The notes under the pieces were generated by a model, which saw nothing but the letters and a program-made list of their open reading frames with translations, made no database searches and was not told where the DNA came from. From NCBI RefSeq assembly GCF_004358445.1, contig NZ_CP037951.1:3421001-3485000 (forward strand): a DNA stretch of 64,000 nt, read 5' to 3'. The position numbers and the translations under genes are program-made. Below are positions 8,495 to 18,816 of the stretch, piece by piece (the stretch's first letter is position 1; the number at the start of each line of letters is the position of its first letter). The stretch comes from Parashewanella tropica (GTDB lineage Bacteria; Pseudomonadota; Gammaproteobacteria; Enterobacterales; Shewanellaceae).

Positions 8495-9348
8495 TGCTAC
8501 CTCTAACCATTGCACAAGCATTATCACGGGCAAGTGAACAACTTGCCCGTACTTCTGATACCGCCAGCCTAGATGCCGAAGTGTGCTTGCAGCATATTCT
8601 CAATAAAAATCGTACTTACCTCTACACTTGGCCAGATAAAGCCCTTTCTGAACACGAGCAAAATAGCTTTGAAGAGATGATCAGCAAACGTGCACAAGGT
8701 CATCCTGTTGCGCATCTTGTGGGTGAACGCGAATTTTGGTCATTACCCTTATTGGTGAATGCCACTACTTTGATCCCAAGACCAGATACGGAAGTTTTGG
8801 TTGAAACCGCGCTTAACTTAGCCTTACCTGGCAACGCTAAGGTATTAGATTTAGGTACAGGAACGGGCGCAATAGCGTTGGCTTTAGCTTCAGAAAAACC
8901 AGATTGGCAAATCACCGCTATTGATAAAGTGAGTGATGCGGTAAAGCTTGCTCAAACCAATCAACAACGTCTTGAGCTAAATAATGTCACCATCAAACAA
9001 AGTGATTGGTTCTCAGCAGTTAAAGCTCAAGCATTTGATCTTATCGTATCAAACCCACCGTATATTGATGAGCAAGATGAACACTTAGCTCAAGGCGATG
9101 TGCGTTTTGAGCCTCTCAGTGCATTAACCGCTCCCGACGAAGGGTTTGCGGATTTATTTCATATTGCTGATATTGCCAAAAATTACCTGAAGCCAAATGG
9201 CTATTTATTAATGGAGCATGGCTATCAACAAGGCCTTCTGTTGCGCCAACAGCTGGAACAATTAGGCTATTTACAGGTAAAAACGATAAAAGATTTTGGC
9301 AATAATGAGCGTTGTACATTGGCAAGAGTTTCTGACTCAATTAGGTAG
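8494..9348 (+). CDS. prmC: Peptide chain release factor N5-glutamine methyltransferase
   Basis: A 284-residue SAM-dependent methyltransferase that methylates the GGQ glutamine of RF1 and RF2. It has the N-terminal substrate domain, the PrmC signature HLVGEREFWSLPL and LIPRPDTEVLVE, the SAM motif VLDLGTGTGAIALALA, and the catalytic NPPY in LIVSNPPYIDEQD. It starts inside the prfA stop codon. In related genomes the cluster continues directly into sirB2. Here a 1.1-kb orphan gene lies in between. Confidence 0.96.
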   Translation: MLPLTIAQALSRASEQLARTSDTASLDAEVCLQHILNKNRTYLYTWPDKALSEHEQNSFEEMISKRAQGHPVAHLVGEREFWSLPLLVNATTLIPRPDTEVLVETALNLALPGNAKVLDLGTGTGAIALALASEKPDWQITAIDKVSDAVKLAQTNQQRLELNNVTIKQSDWFSAVKAQAFDLIVSNPPYIDEQDEHLAQGDVRFEPLSALTAPDEGFADLFHIADIAKNYLKPNGYLLMEHGYQQGLLLRQQLEQLGYLQVKTIKDFGNNERCTLARVSDSIR

Positions 9349-9417
9349 GCTATACAGCAAGCTTAAAGGCATTCAATTTTATACTTAATGACTTAATTTC
9401 ATTAAATATAAACAGCC

Positions 9418-10398
9418 ATGGCTTCAGCTTGCTCTTCTACCGATCACTTTCTCGTTCACGTATCACTTCTTCAAGGTCAAAAACTGTATTTTGAAGCCGC
9501 TCACGTACCAAGTGATATTCGGCAGTGCTCCCCAAAGGCAAGCATCCCCGTTAACTTTAGTTATGATAAAAATGAAAGCCATTACATTGCTAAGCAATTA
9601 CCCGCTAATTTAAGATTGGTAAACTATTTTCCAGAACGCAATGACTTCGTATTTAAACTTTCTTCAATGTCAACAGGAATAAAAAAAGTACATGCCAAAC
9701 AAGTCATGGACCTATGTAAAGGTGCATGTGTTGAAAAATTGAAACCTTCAGCAACAAATAAACCTTCTGAGGTTAATTTACAAATTTCGACGTTTGATGA
9801 ACTTCAACGACCACTGCGTAAACACATCAATGAACCTAACTTATATATTGTCGTTGATTTTGCAGATGTTATCGCAAGCCAAATTTATCAAAAACAAGAC
9901 CCTGAACACCCAGCGTGGCAGCTCATAGAAAACAAATTCAAAGAATTCGTCGCGTTTTTAAAGCAGGCCGATTTGCGTCATAAATTAATTCTTCTAACTC
10001 ATTGCTCGAAAGAACACCTACCCGATATATTAAAGAAACTAGAGTCAGAACACTTTCATGAAGCATGGTTTGATGACATCGAATATGTAGATGAAGATCA
10101 ATCGAAAGGAGCGGCATTAAAGCAATTTGTCTCTAAACAAGATTCATCGCCGTCACACATTCTTTTTGTGGATGACACCACTGAAAACCTCAAAAGCATG
10201 AAACAAACTTTCCCTGATTGTTCTACAACGGTTCAGTTCATGACCGGCATTCTAGGAGATTTAACCTATTGGGCGAAACGCAGTGGTTCGAGTTGCTTGT
10301 ATAAATTTCTTGATGATCCTGATTTCCCTAGGGCAAAAAGTCTCCACCAACAGTGGCTTAGCTATCAACAGAGACAGCCTACCGTTACAGAGGTTTGA
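9418..10398 (+). CDS. Orphan protein with DUF2608-like HAD phosphatase domain
   Basis: A 326-residue protein with no signal peptide. Residues 1-125 are not recognisable; they start MASACSSTDHFLVHVSLLQG and contain a short beta-rich stretch. From about residue 140 the motifs of a HAD-like hydrolase appear: LYIVVDFADVIAS (motif I, but spaced DxxD rather than DxD), KLILLTHCS (motif II), a lysine in SKGAALKQF (motif III) and HILFVDDTTENLKSM (motif IV with DD and N). This pattern resembles DUF2608 proteins known from Legionella and Coxiella. The altered motif I makes catalysis uncertain. No clear Shine-Dalgarno precedes the ATG. It interrupts the prmC-sirB2 order, suggesting insertion. Confidence 0.55.
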   Translation: MASACSSTDHFLVHVSLLQGQKLYFEAAHVPSDIRQCSPKASIPVNFSYDKNESHYIAKQLPANLRLVNYFPERNDFVFKLSSMSTGIKKVHAKQVMDLCKGACVEKLKPSATNKPSEVNLQISTFDELQRPLRKHINEPNLYIVVDFADVIASQIYQKQDPEHPAWQLIENKFKEFVAFLKQADLRHKLILLTHCSKEHLPDILKKLESEHFHEAWFDDIEYVDEDQSKGAALKQFVSKQDSSPSHILFVDDTTENLKSMKQTFPDCSTTVQFMTGILGDLTYWAKRSGSSCLYKFLDDPDFPRAKSLHQQWLSYQQRQPTVTEV

Positions 10399-10564
10399 AC
10401 TGCTAATGTGACATAGCTTTATAATTAAAAGGGAGAGACTTTCTACAGTTCGAATTTTATCGTGTAAACAAATCAAAATTAATCTAGAAAAAATCTTACG
10501 CATACCATTCTTAGTTTGCTTGCGGTAAAATAACGTACTTTATCCTTTTACTTTTGAACAAGCG

Positions 10565-10963
10565 ATGGAATTTTTAACCAGCCTCTACCCAGCCGTTAAG
10601 CACCTTCATTTAACTTTGATTGCATTGAGTGTAAGCTTTTTTACCTTTCGCTTTGTCATGCACTTGCGTGAATCCCCTATCTTAGAAAAGAAATTTTTAA
10701 AAGTTGCACCACATGTCATTGACACTTTTTTGCTGCTTTCAGGTCTAACACTGTGCTTTATCATCAAACAGTATCCATTTGAGGCACAATGGTTAACAGA
10801 AAAGCTTGCAGCAGTGGTGGCTTACATCATTCTTGGTTTCATTGCCATGAAAGCACCGCGCGGTAAATTGTTTAAAATTTTCGCTTATATTGGTGCCATT
10901 AGCTGGTTGGTGTATGCTGCTCGCATCGCCATGGTGAAACACTCTGTAGCGTTATTTTCATGA
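10565..10963 (+). CDS. SirB2 family membrane protein
   Basis: A 132-residue protein with about four membrane helices (roughly 14-30, 46-66, 76-95, 100-120) and the SirB2 pattern HLTLIALSVSFFTFRF, HVIDTFLLLSGLTLCF and LGFIAMKAPRGKLFKIFAYIGA. Function is unknown; the family is always found with sirB1 and kdsA. The stop overlaps the start of the SirB1-family gene by four bases. A separate promoter is needed because the gene is cut off from prmC by the preceding orphan. Confidence 0.88.
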   Translation: MEFLTSLYPAVKHLHLTLIALSVSFFTFRFVMHLRESPILEKKFLKVAPHVIDTFLLLSGLTLCFIIKQYPFEAQWLTEKLAAVVAYIILGFIAMKAPRGKLFKIFAYIGAISWLVYAARIAMVKHSVALFS

Positions 10964-11748
10964 GCAATTTTTGTGTAACTGATGACATCACCTTACCAGG
11001 CTCACTACTTCGTCTTAGTGAGCACATAGGCTTTAGTTCATACCAAAGCAGCCATTGGGCGTGGTTAGAGTTATCAGGTGGTGTAATGAGCCATTACTTA
11101 ATGGATCAACAACACCGTTTTGACTCTCTATTATCATGGTTCTATGGCGACCTAGGGTTTTGCCAACGACAAAATTACTTTGGTGCCGATGCGGCCGATC
11201 TCGCTTTAACTCTCACATCTAAACAAGGTAATTCCACGACACTCGGTTGCCTGTTAATGTTGTTGTGTAAGCAGTTAGATATAGAGACATCATTACTATT
11301 TCTACCCTGCAATGCCATTTTACGGGTGAAATTAAATAATAAAGTTCACTTTATTAACCCACTGACAGGCAAAGCGGTCGACCGAAAATATATGCACTCG
11401 CTAGTCAGAGGCGAAATTGGCAACCACGCCAAGTTAAGTGCCAAATACTTTAAAGCCGTTACGTCGAAAGAGCTCATGTCACGACTGCTCCACGAGCTAA
11501 AGTCAGGCTGTATCGTTTCGCAAAAATTTGAACAAGCCCTAGAATGCTGCAACCTCTTGTTAAAATGGCATCCCGATGATGTTCAATTAAACCGTGAGCG
11601 TGCTTTCGTAGCCGAGCAATTAGGCTGCATTAAAATGGCCGCTGAAGATTTGCAGCACTTTGTTGAAAACAGTCCACACGATCCTATGATCGAACTGGTT
11701 AAAATCCAGATAAAAGAGCTAAATCAACACACCGAAACCTATCATTAG
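10960..11748 (+). CDS. SirB1 family protein (transglutaminase-like fold plus TPR-like tail)
   Basis: A 262-residue cytoplasmic protein of the SirB1/YchA family. It has the family core SLLSWFYGDLGFCQRQNYFGADAADLALTLTSKQGNSTTLGCL, here quoted in short as FYGDLGFC, NYFGADAAD and KQGNSTTLG. The KxGxxxxLG element is the transglutaminase-like nucleophile region in the family, with the nucleophile absent in many members. The last 80 residues look like TPR helices (SQKFEQALECCNLLLKWHPDD). Function is unknown. It overlaps sirB2 by four bases and precedes kdsA by about 36 bases. Confidence 0.88.
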   Translation: MSNFCVTDDITLPGSLLRLSEHIGFSSYQSSHWAWLELSGGVMSHYLMDQQHRFDSLLSWFYGDLGFCQRQNYFGADAADLALTLTSKQGNSTTLGCLLMLLCKQLDIETSLLFLPCNAILRVKLNNKVHFINPLTGKAVDRKYMHSLVRGEIGNHAKLSAKYFKAVTSKELMSRLLHELKSGCIVSQKFEQALECCNLLLKWHPDDVQLNRERAFVAEQLGCIKMAAEDLQHFVENSPHDPMIELVKIQIKELNQHTETYH

Positions 11749-12633
<885 letters not shown>

Positions 12634-12653
12634 TCTTTCGTACAAACAATATC

Positions 12654-12678
12654 AAAGGGCACACAGTTGCCCTTTTTT
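12654..12678 (+). terminator. Rho-independent terminator after kdsA
   Basis: GGGC and GCCC, extended by flanking A-T pairs, form a short stem around about eight loop bases, followed by six Ts. It lies 21 bases past the kdsA stop and immediately before the lolB leader. Confidence 0.8.
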
Positions 12679-12700
12679 AATGCCCATAGCATTTGCTATT

Positions 12701-13336
12701 ATGTTCAACAAATCCTTGTTTAACGGTATCACCTTGAAAGCATTTAATATCTTCTGCTGTTGTTGCGCTTTATTATTTCTTACCGCATGTCAAAACTTGC
12801 CTAAAACCGACTTAGTTCCCGTTCAGGTGAATCAAATCTCCGAGGCCAAAGCTTGGGAATTACGTGGCAAAATTTTGATAAAAACACCTGAAGATAAAAA
12901 CTCCACCAATCTTTATTGGCGTCATACCGCTACAGGTGATCAACTGGCACTGACGACTATGCTGGGTACATCTGTACTTAATCTTGAAAGCACGCCTTTT
13001 GGAGCCAAATTAACCATGGATGGCAAAGATTATCAAAGCACTAATCCAGAAGCGCTATTATTGAGAATGACAGGCTGGAGTGTGCCGGTTTCTTTATTGC
13101 CAAAATGGATCACTGGACAAATTCAACCGTCAGAGAAGGTTATGCGTGATTCACAAGGAAGACCTAAACAGTTTACTAGCATTATTGATGGCGTAAAATG
13201 GCAATTAACTTACGTTCGTTGGCAAAGGTTAAATGGTGTGGAGTTACCAAGGCAACTGACGTTATCACGCCCTAACTTATCGCTAAAAATTCAGTTAAAC
13301 CAATGGCAAGCGCTCGCCTTACAAGGTTCTAAATAA
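12701..13336 (+). CDS. lolB: Outer-membrane lipoprotein insertion factor LolB
   Basis: About 211 residues. LolB receives lipoproteins from LolA and inserts them in the outer membrane. The N-terminus is a lipoprotein signal with lipobox FLTAC before QNLPKTD. The mature part has the LolB elements [31 protein letters not shown] and the [16 protein letters not shown] region. The ATG at 12701 is preferred because an in-frame ATG at 12680 lies directly against the T-run of the kdsA terminator. Its stop overlaps the ispE start by one base. In enterics lolB is beside hemA; here it is 5 kb away, still next to ispE and prs. Confidence 0.9.
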   Translation: MFNKSLFNGITLKAFNIFCCCCALLFLTACQNLPKTDLVPVQVNQISEAKAWELRGKILIKTPEDKNSTNLYWRHTATGDQLALTTMLGTSVLNLESTPFGAKLTMDGKDYQSTNPEALLLRMTGWSVPVSLLPKWITGQIQPSEKVMRDSQGRPKQFTSIIDGVKWQLTYVRWQRLNGVELPRQLTLSRPNLSLKIQLNQWQALALQGSK

Positions 13337-14181
13337 TGCAGTTCCCAACTCGCTGGCCAGCACCAGCCAAACTTAATTTATTTCTTCATATTAATGGTCG
13401 CCGTGAAGATGGCTATCACGAGTTACAGACCTTGTTTCAGTTTATTGATACTTGCGACTATTTAGAGTTTAAATTGACCAATGAACCACCCTTGGTTTTA
13501 CATTCTGAATTAAATGAGGTTGTCGCTCCCAGCGATAACTTAATTCTAAAAGCTGCAAAATTGTTAAAAAAACACACGTCGTATTCTGGTGGCGCTGAAA
13601 TTTCTCTAGAAAAAAACTTGCCTATGGGTGGTGGAATTGGCGGTGGTTCTTCCAATGCAGCCACGACATTAGTTGCATTAAATGCCTTGTGGAAAACCGG
13701 ATTATCCATCGACGAGTTAGCAGAGCTCGGTGTACAACTCGGTGCTGATGTCCCTGTATTTGCTAGGGGTTTTGCGGCATTTGCTGAAGGAGTCGGTGAG
13801 AAACTGACGCCCGTAACATTACCCGAAAATTACTACTTAGTGCTCACCCCAAATGTGCATGTTTCGACCGCTAAAGTCTTTTCAGATCCAGATTTACCTC
13901 GAAATACGCCTAAGCTTTCGCTAGCAACATTAATGCAAAATACGTGGCAAAATGACTGCCAAACCTTGGTTGCCAAGCTGCATCCTCAAGTTGCCAAGGC
14001 ATTAGACTGGCTGGTAGAATATGCGCCGTCCAGAATGACCGGAACAGGCGCATGCGTGTTTGGGGAGTTCGAAGATAAGCAACAAGCTCTCAAGGTGTTA
14101 TCTCAGTTACCCGCTGATTTATCTGGTTTTGTCGCTCAAGGACTGAACCAATCGCCATTGATTGAGCTAATTGCGGAATAA
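13336..14181 (+). CDS. ispE: 4-diphosphocytidyl-2-C-methyl-D-erythritol kinase
   Basis: A 281-residue GHMP kinase of the non-mevalonate isoprenoid pathway; it phosphorylates CDP-methylerythritol with ATP. Seen: [24 protein letters not shown] (PAKxNL with the catalytic lysine), the ATP loop [40 protein letters not shown], and [12 protein letters not shown] near the C-terminus. Full family length. It is coupled to lolB by a one-base overlap and is followed by prs after an 80-base gap holding a hairpin. Confidence 0.95.
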   Translation: MQFPTRWPAPAKLNLFLHINGRREDGYHELQTLFQFIDTCDYLEFKLTNEPPLVLHSELNEVVAPSDNLILKAAKLLKKHTSYSGGAEISLEKNLPMGGGIGGGSSNAATTLVALNALWKTGLSIDELAELGVQLGADVPVFARGFAAFAEGVGEKLTPVTLPENYYLVLTPNVHVSTAKVFSDPDLPRNTPKLSLATLMQNTWQNDCQTLVAKLHPQVAKALDWLVEYAPSRMTGTGACVFGEFEDKQQALKVLSQLPADLSGFVAQGLNQSPLIELIAE

Positions 14182-14194
14182 AGACAATTTCATG

Positions 14195-14227
14195 CTAAGT
14201 GTAGCGACACATTCTTACTACACTTAG
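14195..14227 (+). promoter_or_regulatory. Perfect 10-bp inverted repeat in the prs leader
   Basis: CTAAGTGTAG (14195-14204) pairs with CTACACTTAG (14218-14227) around a 13-nt loop, between ispE and prs. It lacks a T-run, so it is not a standard terminator. It could be an operator or an RNA processing or attenuation hairpin governing prs. Confidence 0.35.
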
Positions 14228-14262
14228 ATCAAACTCAAAAGCCAACGCCTGAGGTTCATACA

Positions 14263-15210
14263 GTGCCCGACATCAAGCTTTTTGCTGGGAACGCCACTCC
14301 CAGTCTTGCTGAGAAGATTGCCGACCGTCTATTCTGTAAACTTGGAGATGCTGAAGTAGGTCGTTTTAGTGACGGCGAAATCAGTGTCCAAATCAACGAA
14401 AACGTACGTGGTGCCGATGTATTCATCATCCAATCTACTTGCGCTCCAACCAATGATAACTTAATGGAATTAATCGTAATGGTAGACGCACTTCGTCGTG
14501 CTTCTGCTGGTCGTATTACTGCCGTTATTCCTTACTTTGGTTATGCTCGCCAAGACCGTCGTGTTCGTAGTGCTCGTGTACCTATCACAGCTAAAGTAGT
14601 TGCGGATTTCTTATCAAGCGTTGGTGTTGACCGCGTATTGACTTGTGATTTACACGCTGAGCAAATCCAAGGATTCTTTGACGTACCAGTTGATAACGTA
14701 TTCGGTAGCCCAGTGTTACTTGAAGACATGCTTGCGAAAGAACTGGATAACCCTGTTGTGGTTTCACCAGATATCGGCGGTGTAGTGCGTGCACGTGCTG
14801 TAGCTAAACTGCTTAACGATTCAGACTTAGCCATCATCGACAAGCGTCGTCCTAAAGCGAACGTGTCTCAAGTGATGCACATTATTGGTGATGTTGAAGG
14901 TCGTGACTGTATCATTGTTGATGACATGATCGATACTGGTGGTACTTTATGTAAAGCTGCTGAAGCATTGAAGCAAAGCGGTGCTAACCGCGTATTCGCT
15001 TATGCCACTCACCCAGTATTTTCTGGTGATGCAGCGAAAAACATCGCTAATTCGATGATTGATGAAGTGATTGTGACAGACACAGTGCCGCTAAGCCCAG
15101 AAATGGAAAAAGTGAGCAATGTGAGCCAAAGAACCATGTCGGGTGTATTAGCCGAAGCAATTCGTCGTGTAAGCAATGAAGAGTCTATCTCTGCGATGTT
15201 TAAGCATTAG
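14263..15210 (+). CDS. prs: Ribose-phosphate pyrophosphokinase
   Basis: A 315-residue enzyme that makes PRPP from ribose-5-phosphate and ATP for nucleotide, histidine and NAD synthesis. It begins at GTG with [20 protein letters not shown]. Motifs: [30 protein letters not shown], the catalytic flexible loop DKRRPKANV and the PRPP-binding loop [14 protein letters not shown]. It is nearly identical in layout to E. coli Prs. A terminator follows at 15237. Confidence 0.97.
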   Translation: MPDIKLFAGNATPSLAEKIADRLFCKLGDAEVGRFSDGEISVQINENVRGADVFIIQSTCAPTNDNLMELIVMVDALRRASAGRITAVIPYFGYARQDRRVRSARVPITAKVVADFLSSVGVDRVLTCDLHAEQIQGFFDVPVDNVFGSPVLLEDMLAKELDNPVVVSPDIGGVVRARAVAKLLNDSDLAIIDKRRPKANVSQVMHIIGDVEGRDCIIVDDMIDTGGTLCKAAEALKQSGANRVFAYATHPVFSGDAAKNIANSMIDEVIVTDTVPLSPEMEKVSNVSQRTMSGVLAEAIRRVSNEESISAMFKH

Positions 15211-15236
15211 TTCCGAAGTTAGACTTTGTTGATAGT

Positions 15237-15268
15237 AAAGGTGAAGTTTATAGCTTCGCCTTTTTTAT
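15237..15268 (+). terminator. Rho-independent terminator after prs
   Basis: AAGGTGAAG pairs with CTTCGCCTT (one G-T wobble) around a 7-nt loop and runs into TTTTTT. It lies about 27 bases after the prs stop. The tail touches the stop codon of the convergent orphan gene at 15268. Confidence 0.85.
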
Positions 15269-16827
15269 TAATGAGGGTTTTCCCGCTTGAGATATGGCTT
15301 TAAAAATACTTTACCTTCCTCGCTAATCTGATTTAACACTTTTTGATCGGCTGTACTTATCACCCACTCAAAGTCTTCCTCTATTGTGCTTACTGTGTCT
15401 TCTTGACTGGGCAATTTTTCCTTTATTTTAAAGCGTTCTTTCAATTGAACCGTAGTTAAATGTATTGTTGGATCAGATTGCTTATCAGAAGCCTCGAGTG
15501 AAACATCATCCCTAAGTTCAGCATACTGACTTTGTTGTGCTATATGTATCCAGCCTCCAATAACTGAAATGAGTGCTATAGAGTCATCAGTCATTGTGCT
15601 AGTTGCAGACAAACTTGCAAAATAATTAACCAAATCAGCAATGAGTAAAATACCTTTATCGGTAAGAGCAAAGTTTTTAATAAGCCTCAGTTGCTCCGAG
15701 TTAGATAGTCGAGTTAATAATCCGGCAATGGCTTCAATTCCAATATTGGAACTGACTAAACATTCAGCTAAAGACTCGTTCATGTATATCGCATCACAAA
15801 ACAAGGGAATGTAAGAGCGATATTCAGAGTAGCGCAACATCAAATTTAACATCGTTTGATACTTTTCAATGTCCTGACGCCACAATAACTCAACAAACAA
15901 TCGACCTCTGAATTCGATTCCTTTTGGTTTTATTGGTAACTTGGTTGATTGCTCGCTAAGGCCTTTCCATTGACTTGCGATTTCTTGCTGAACTTGATGT
16001 AGAATTTGTGTAGCATCCTCTTCGGTTAGATTTTGAGTAACTCGATATTTATCCAGCCTTTCTTTAGTATGTTCCATCACTGACAATTCCCATAAATAGG
16101 CCACATTACTTTTCGCTTTTTGATGTTCCTCTTCGATTTGTTGTTGACGATGAGTCAAACTCTCTCTCAATTCAGCTGAAAGTTCTACATGAGCTTTGTC
16201 GTTTTCTAGTTTTTCTTCTTCTAGCAATGAGGTTTCATATGCCGCTTTGGCATCAGCTTCCCTATTAAGTTTTTCTTTTACCGTTCGATAACAAAGGCAC
16301 TCCTCTTCAATTTTATCAAGTGCTTTTATGATTTCATCTTTCTCCATGTCAACTGGCAATTCCTTTTCTGCCAGTAACTTTCCACTTTTAGGATCAATGA
16401 GTCCGGCTAGCTTAAACATCTCAATAAAAGTTTGAATTAATAAATCTTCAGGCAGTTGAATGATAAACTGCATCGCTTTGGAAATGGGCATATTTAACAA
16501 TTCAATAGCGCGCTTCTGATCAGGAAATCTTGGATCAGTAATGATCACACTATAAAGTTTAAAACTCTCACTACTAGCATCCGCTTTCGAATTCGCATCT
16601 ACTTGTTGTCCCTCAACATCAAATTCAACAAAACACTTCACACTTTGACTTTTAATAGACAGTCTACCCTGATCTAAAATAGTGACTCGAAAACACTCAT
16701 CAAACACTAGTCCTTTAACTGTAACCTCTGCCCTCCGCTCAGCATTTGGCCTTTCGTTAGGTAGATCATACATAGCAAACACGCCTGACAAATCAGGCTT
16801 TGTTTGAAACTGAGGTGATTTAAACAT
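15268..16827 (-). CDS. Orphan 519-residue protein with central coiled coil
   Basis: I do not recognise this protein. It has no signal peptide or membrane helix. The N-terminus (to about residue 75) is rich in predicted beta strands, with VTVKGLVFDECFRVTILDQG followed by RLSIKS, loosely similar to the N-terminal regions of the orphans at 34013-35932 and 48059-48892. Residues about 165-270 are highly charged and helical (many E, K, Q; HRQQQIEEEHQKAK), consistent with a coiled coil. The rest is helical with RLFVELLWRQDIEKYQ and a Leu-rich region. It is a single gene between prs and serA with its own upstream region. The setting suggests an acquired gene; function is unknown. Confidence 0.6.
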   Translation of the reverse strand: MFKSPQFQTKPDLSGVFAMYDLPNERPNAERRAEVTVKGLVFDECFRVTILDQGRLSIKSQSVKCFVEFDVEGQQVDANSKADASSESFKLYSVIITDPRFPDQKRAIELLNMPISKAMQFIIQLPEDLLIQTFIEMFKLAGLIDPKSGKLLAEKELPVDMEKDEIIKALDKIEEECLCYRTVKEKLNREADAKAAYETSLLEEEKLENDKAHVELSAELRESLTHRQQQIEEEHQKAKSNVAYLWELSVMEHTKERLDKYRVTQNLTEEDATQILHQVQQEIASQWKGLSEQSTKLPIKPKGIEFRGRLFVELLWRQDIEKYQTMLNLMLRYSEYRSYIPLFCDAIYMNESLAECLVSSNIGIEAIAGLLTRLSNSEQLRLIKNFALTDKGILLIADLVNYFASLSATSTMTDDSIALISVIGGWIHIAQQSQYAELRDDVSLEASDKQSDPTIHLTTVQLKERFKIKEKLPSQEDTVSTIEEDFEWVISTADQKVLNQISEEGKVFLKPYLKRENPH

Positions 16828-17044
16828 TTAGGATTCATTAAAAATTAACTTGGTAACTATGTTATAGCTAAAGTCGATTGATATGACACAAATCTAAACC
16901 AACATTAATTTAGTGGACATTTGCACACCATTATAAAACTTTATATCTAAAATCACTTTTCTTGGAATGAGAGTTTGTCAACGCTTAAAAAATTGATATA
17001 ACAGTAAAATTATTGATTACTGCTGCATAATTATAGAGGTTTCC

Positions 17045-18277
17045 ATGTCTGCCAAGCATTCGCTTGAAAAAAACAAAATCAACATCTTGCTTCTTGAAGG
17101 GCTTCATCCTTCTGCTGAAGAGGTTCTACGACAAGAAGGCTATACCAATATTCAATCTTTCAAGTCATCCTTAGTGGGCGATGATCTTGAACAAGCAATA
17201 AAAGATGTTCACTTTATTGGTATTCGTTCTCGTACTCAGTTAACTGAAGAAGTTATAGCTAAAGCCAATAAATTGGCCGCTATTGGTTGTTTTTGTATTG
17301 GAACCAATCAAGTTGACTTAGAAGCCGCAGCTAGAGCTGGCATACCAGTATTCAACGCCCCATTCTCTAATACGCGTAGCGTTGCTGAATTAGTGCTCGG
17401 TGAAATCATCATGCTGATGCGTGGTATTCCTGAAAAAAATACCAAAGCACATGCAGGGCAGTGGCTAAAATCAGCAGCAGGTAGCCACGAAGTGAGAGGT
17501 AAAACTTTGGGGATCGTAGGCTACGGACACATTGGCACTCAATTGGGGATTTTGGCTGAAACCCTTGGTATGCAAGTAATTTTTTACGACATTGAGAAAA
17601 AGCTGCCTTTAGGGAATGCTAAACAAATTGCAACACTCAATAAATTATTAGCTCAATCTGATGTCGTCAGCTTACATGTACCTCAAACTAAATCCACTAA
17701 AAACATGATTAGCTCCGCTCAACTTGAGAAAATGAAAGCAGGCAGCCACCTGATCAACGCTTCTCGTGGAACAGTCGTCGATATTGATGCCTTAGCCTCA
17801 GCGGTGAGTTCAGGTCACATTGCCGGTGCGGCAATCGATGTGTTTCCCGTAGAACCAAAGTCAAATCAAGATGAATTCAATAGCCCACTTCGTGGTTTAG
17901 ACAATGTAATCTTAACTCCTCATGTTGGTGGCAGCACCGCCGAAGCACAGGCAAATATTGGTATTGAGGTCGCTGGTAAATTAGCTAAATATTCAGATAA
18001 TGGCTCCACAATAAGTGCGGTTAACTTCCCTGAAGTATCACTTTCTTCATATGAAGGCCGCTCTCGCTTACTGCATATTCACCAAAACAAACCTGGCGTT
18101 CTTATTCAAATTAACCAAGCGTTTTCTGAAAAAGGCATCAATATTTCAGCCCAGCACTTACAAACCAAAGGCGATATTGGTTATGTAGTGATGGAAGTTG
18201 ATAGTGACCAAGCACAGTCTGCACTCGCTGAATTAAACACAATTAAAGAGACTATCCGTACCAGAGTGCTATTTTAA
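17045..18277 (+). CDS. serA: D-3-phosphoglycerate dehydrogenase
   Basis: A 410-residue NAD-dependent enzyme that oxidises 3-phosphoglycerate in the first step of serine synthesis. It has the NAD motif LGIVGYGHIGTQLGILAE, the catalytic Arg in FIGIRSRTQL and HLINASRGTVVDIDAL, Glu in DVFPVEPKS, His in LTPHVGGSTAEAQANIG, and a C-terminal ACT domain (LLHIHQNKPGVLIQINQAF...) that binds serine for feedback inhibition. Length equals E. coli SerA. In Shewanella it normally neighbours rpiA, which is not seen here; the orphan at 15268 occupies the other side. Confidence 0.97.
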   Translation: MSAKHSLEKNKINILLLEGLHPSAEEVLRQEGYTNIQSFKSSLVGDDLEQAIKDVHFIGIRSRTQLTEEVIAKANKLAAIGCFCIGTNQVDLEAAARAGIPVFNAPFSNTRSVAELVLGEIIMLMRGIPEKNTKAHAGQWLKSAAGSHEVRGKTLGIVGYGHIGTQLGILAETLGMQVIFYDIEKKLPLGNAKQIATLNKLLAQSDVVSLHVPQTKSTKNMISSAQLEKMKAGSHLINASRGTVVDIDALASAVSSGHIAGAAIDVFPVEPKSNQDEFNSPLRGLDNVILTPHVGGSTAEAQANIGIEVAGKLAKYSDNGSTISAVNFPEVSLSSYEGRSRLLHIHQNKPGVLIQINQAFSEKGINISAQHLQTKGDIGYVVMEVDSDQAQSALAELNTIKETIRTRVLF

Positions 18278-18295
18278 TAAAACATGATTAGGGGC

Positions 18296-18330
18296 TGTTG
18301 AGATTCACTGAAATAATGTGAGTCTCAACA
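18296..18330. repeat. Strong 13-bp hairpin downstream of serA
   Basis: TGTTGAGATTCAC (18296-18308) pairs fully with GTGAGTCTCAACA (18318-18330), with one wobble and a 9-nt loop. No T-run follows, so it is a weak candidate for termination. Its outer end GGGGCTGTTGA resembles the start of the nearby MITE repeat (GGGCGTGTTGA), so it may be the remnant of an internally deleted element. Confidence 0.4.
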
Positions 18331-18445
18331 ACTCTATTACCTCGGTGATAATACTTATTCCTACTCTTGTATAATCCCATTGAGATTATTTGGTTCTAAA
18401 TTACAACAATCATGTCTTTGCGATAAATTTTCGAATAAAAGATGC

Positions 18446-18712
18446 TAGGGCGTGTTGATCTTTCAGGATTAAATCTTGTGCTGTTTGAGCACTTTTTTGT
18501 TCAAGGCGTGAGCAGTGAAGCTTAGTCACCTAAGTAAGCTGGTCACAACACAGAACAGGAAGTGCTCAAAAGCATCGAAGACAGCGTAAATTGGTCACTT
18601 CTGCTGCGTTATCGTTTGTTTATGTGGAATAACCACACAGCTCAAACTCTGCCTTGCATAAGATAACCAATTTATCGCTGCAAAAATAATCACGAAAGAT
18701 CAACACGCCCTA
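18446..18712. mobile_element. MITE copy 1: perfect 19-bp terminal inverted repeats, flanked by TA
   Basis: The ends TAGGGCGTGTTGATCTTTC (18446-18464) and its exact reverse complement (18694-18712) enclose about 263 bp without coding capacity. The TA at each end fits a TA target duplication, as made by IS630/Tc1-type transposases; the family assignment is inference. The interior contains segments such as GTTCAAGGCGTGAGCAGTG and GCGTAAATTGGTCACTTCTG that recur in the same order at 38702-38994. No transposase for it is seen in the window, so mobilisation would be in trans. Confidence 0.8.
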
Positions 18713-18816
18713 AGCACTTGTGGATTTGTCTTAAAAAAGCTTGTTAGCTGCGGCATAAATTTCAATAAGCTGTACTTGTTTTTAGCACAATATGCTTATC
18801 ACTTATGAGGGTCATT

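Noticed and set aside
12680-12700. Upstream ATG start for lolB
   Set aside because: It abuts the T-run of the kdsA terminator and adds seven residues before a good lipoprotein signal; the ATG at 12701 is more natural.
18296-18330. serA transcription terminator
   Set aside because: The stem is strong but no T-run follows on either side close enough; it is kept as a repeat or hairpin only.
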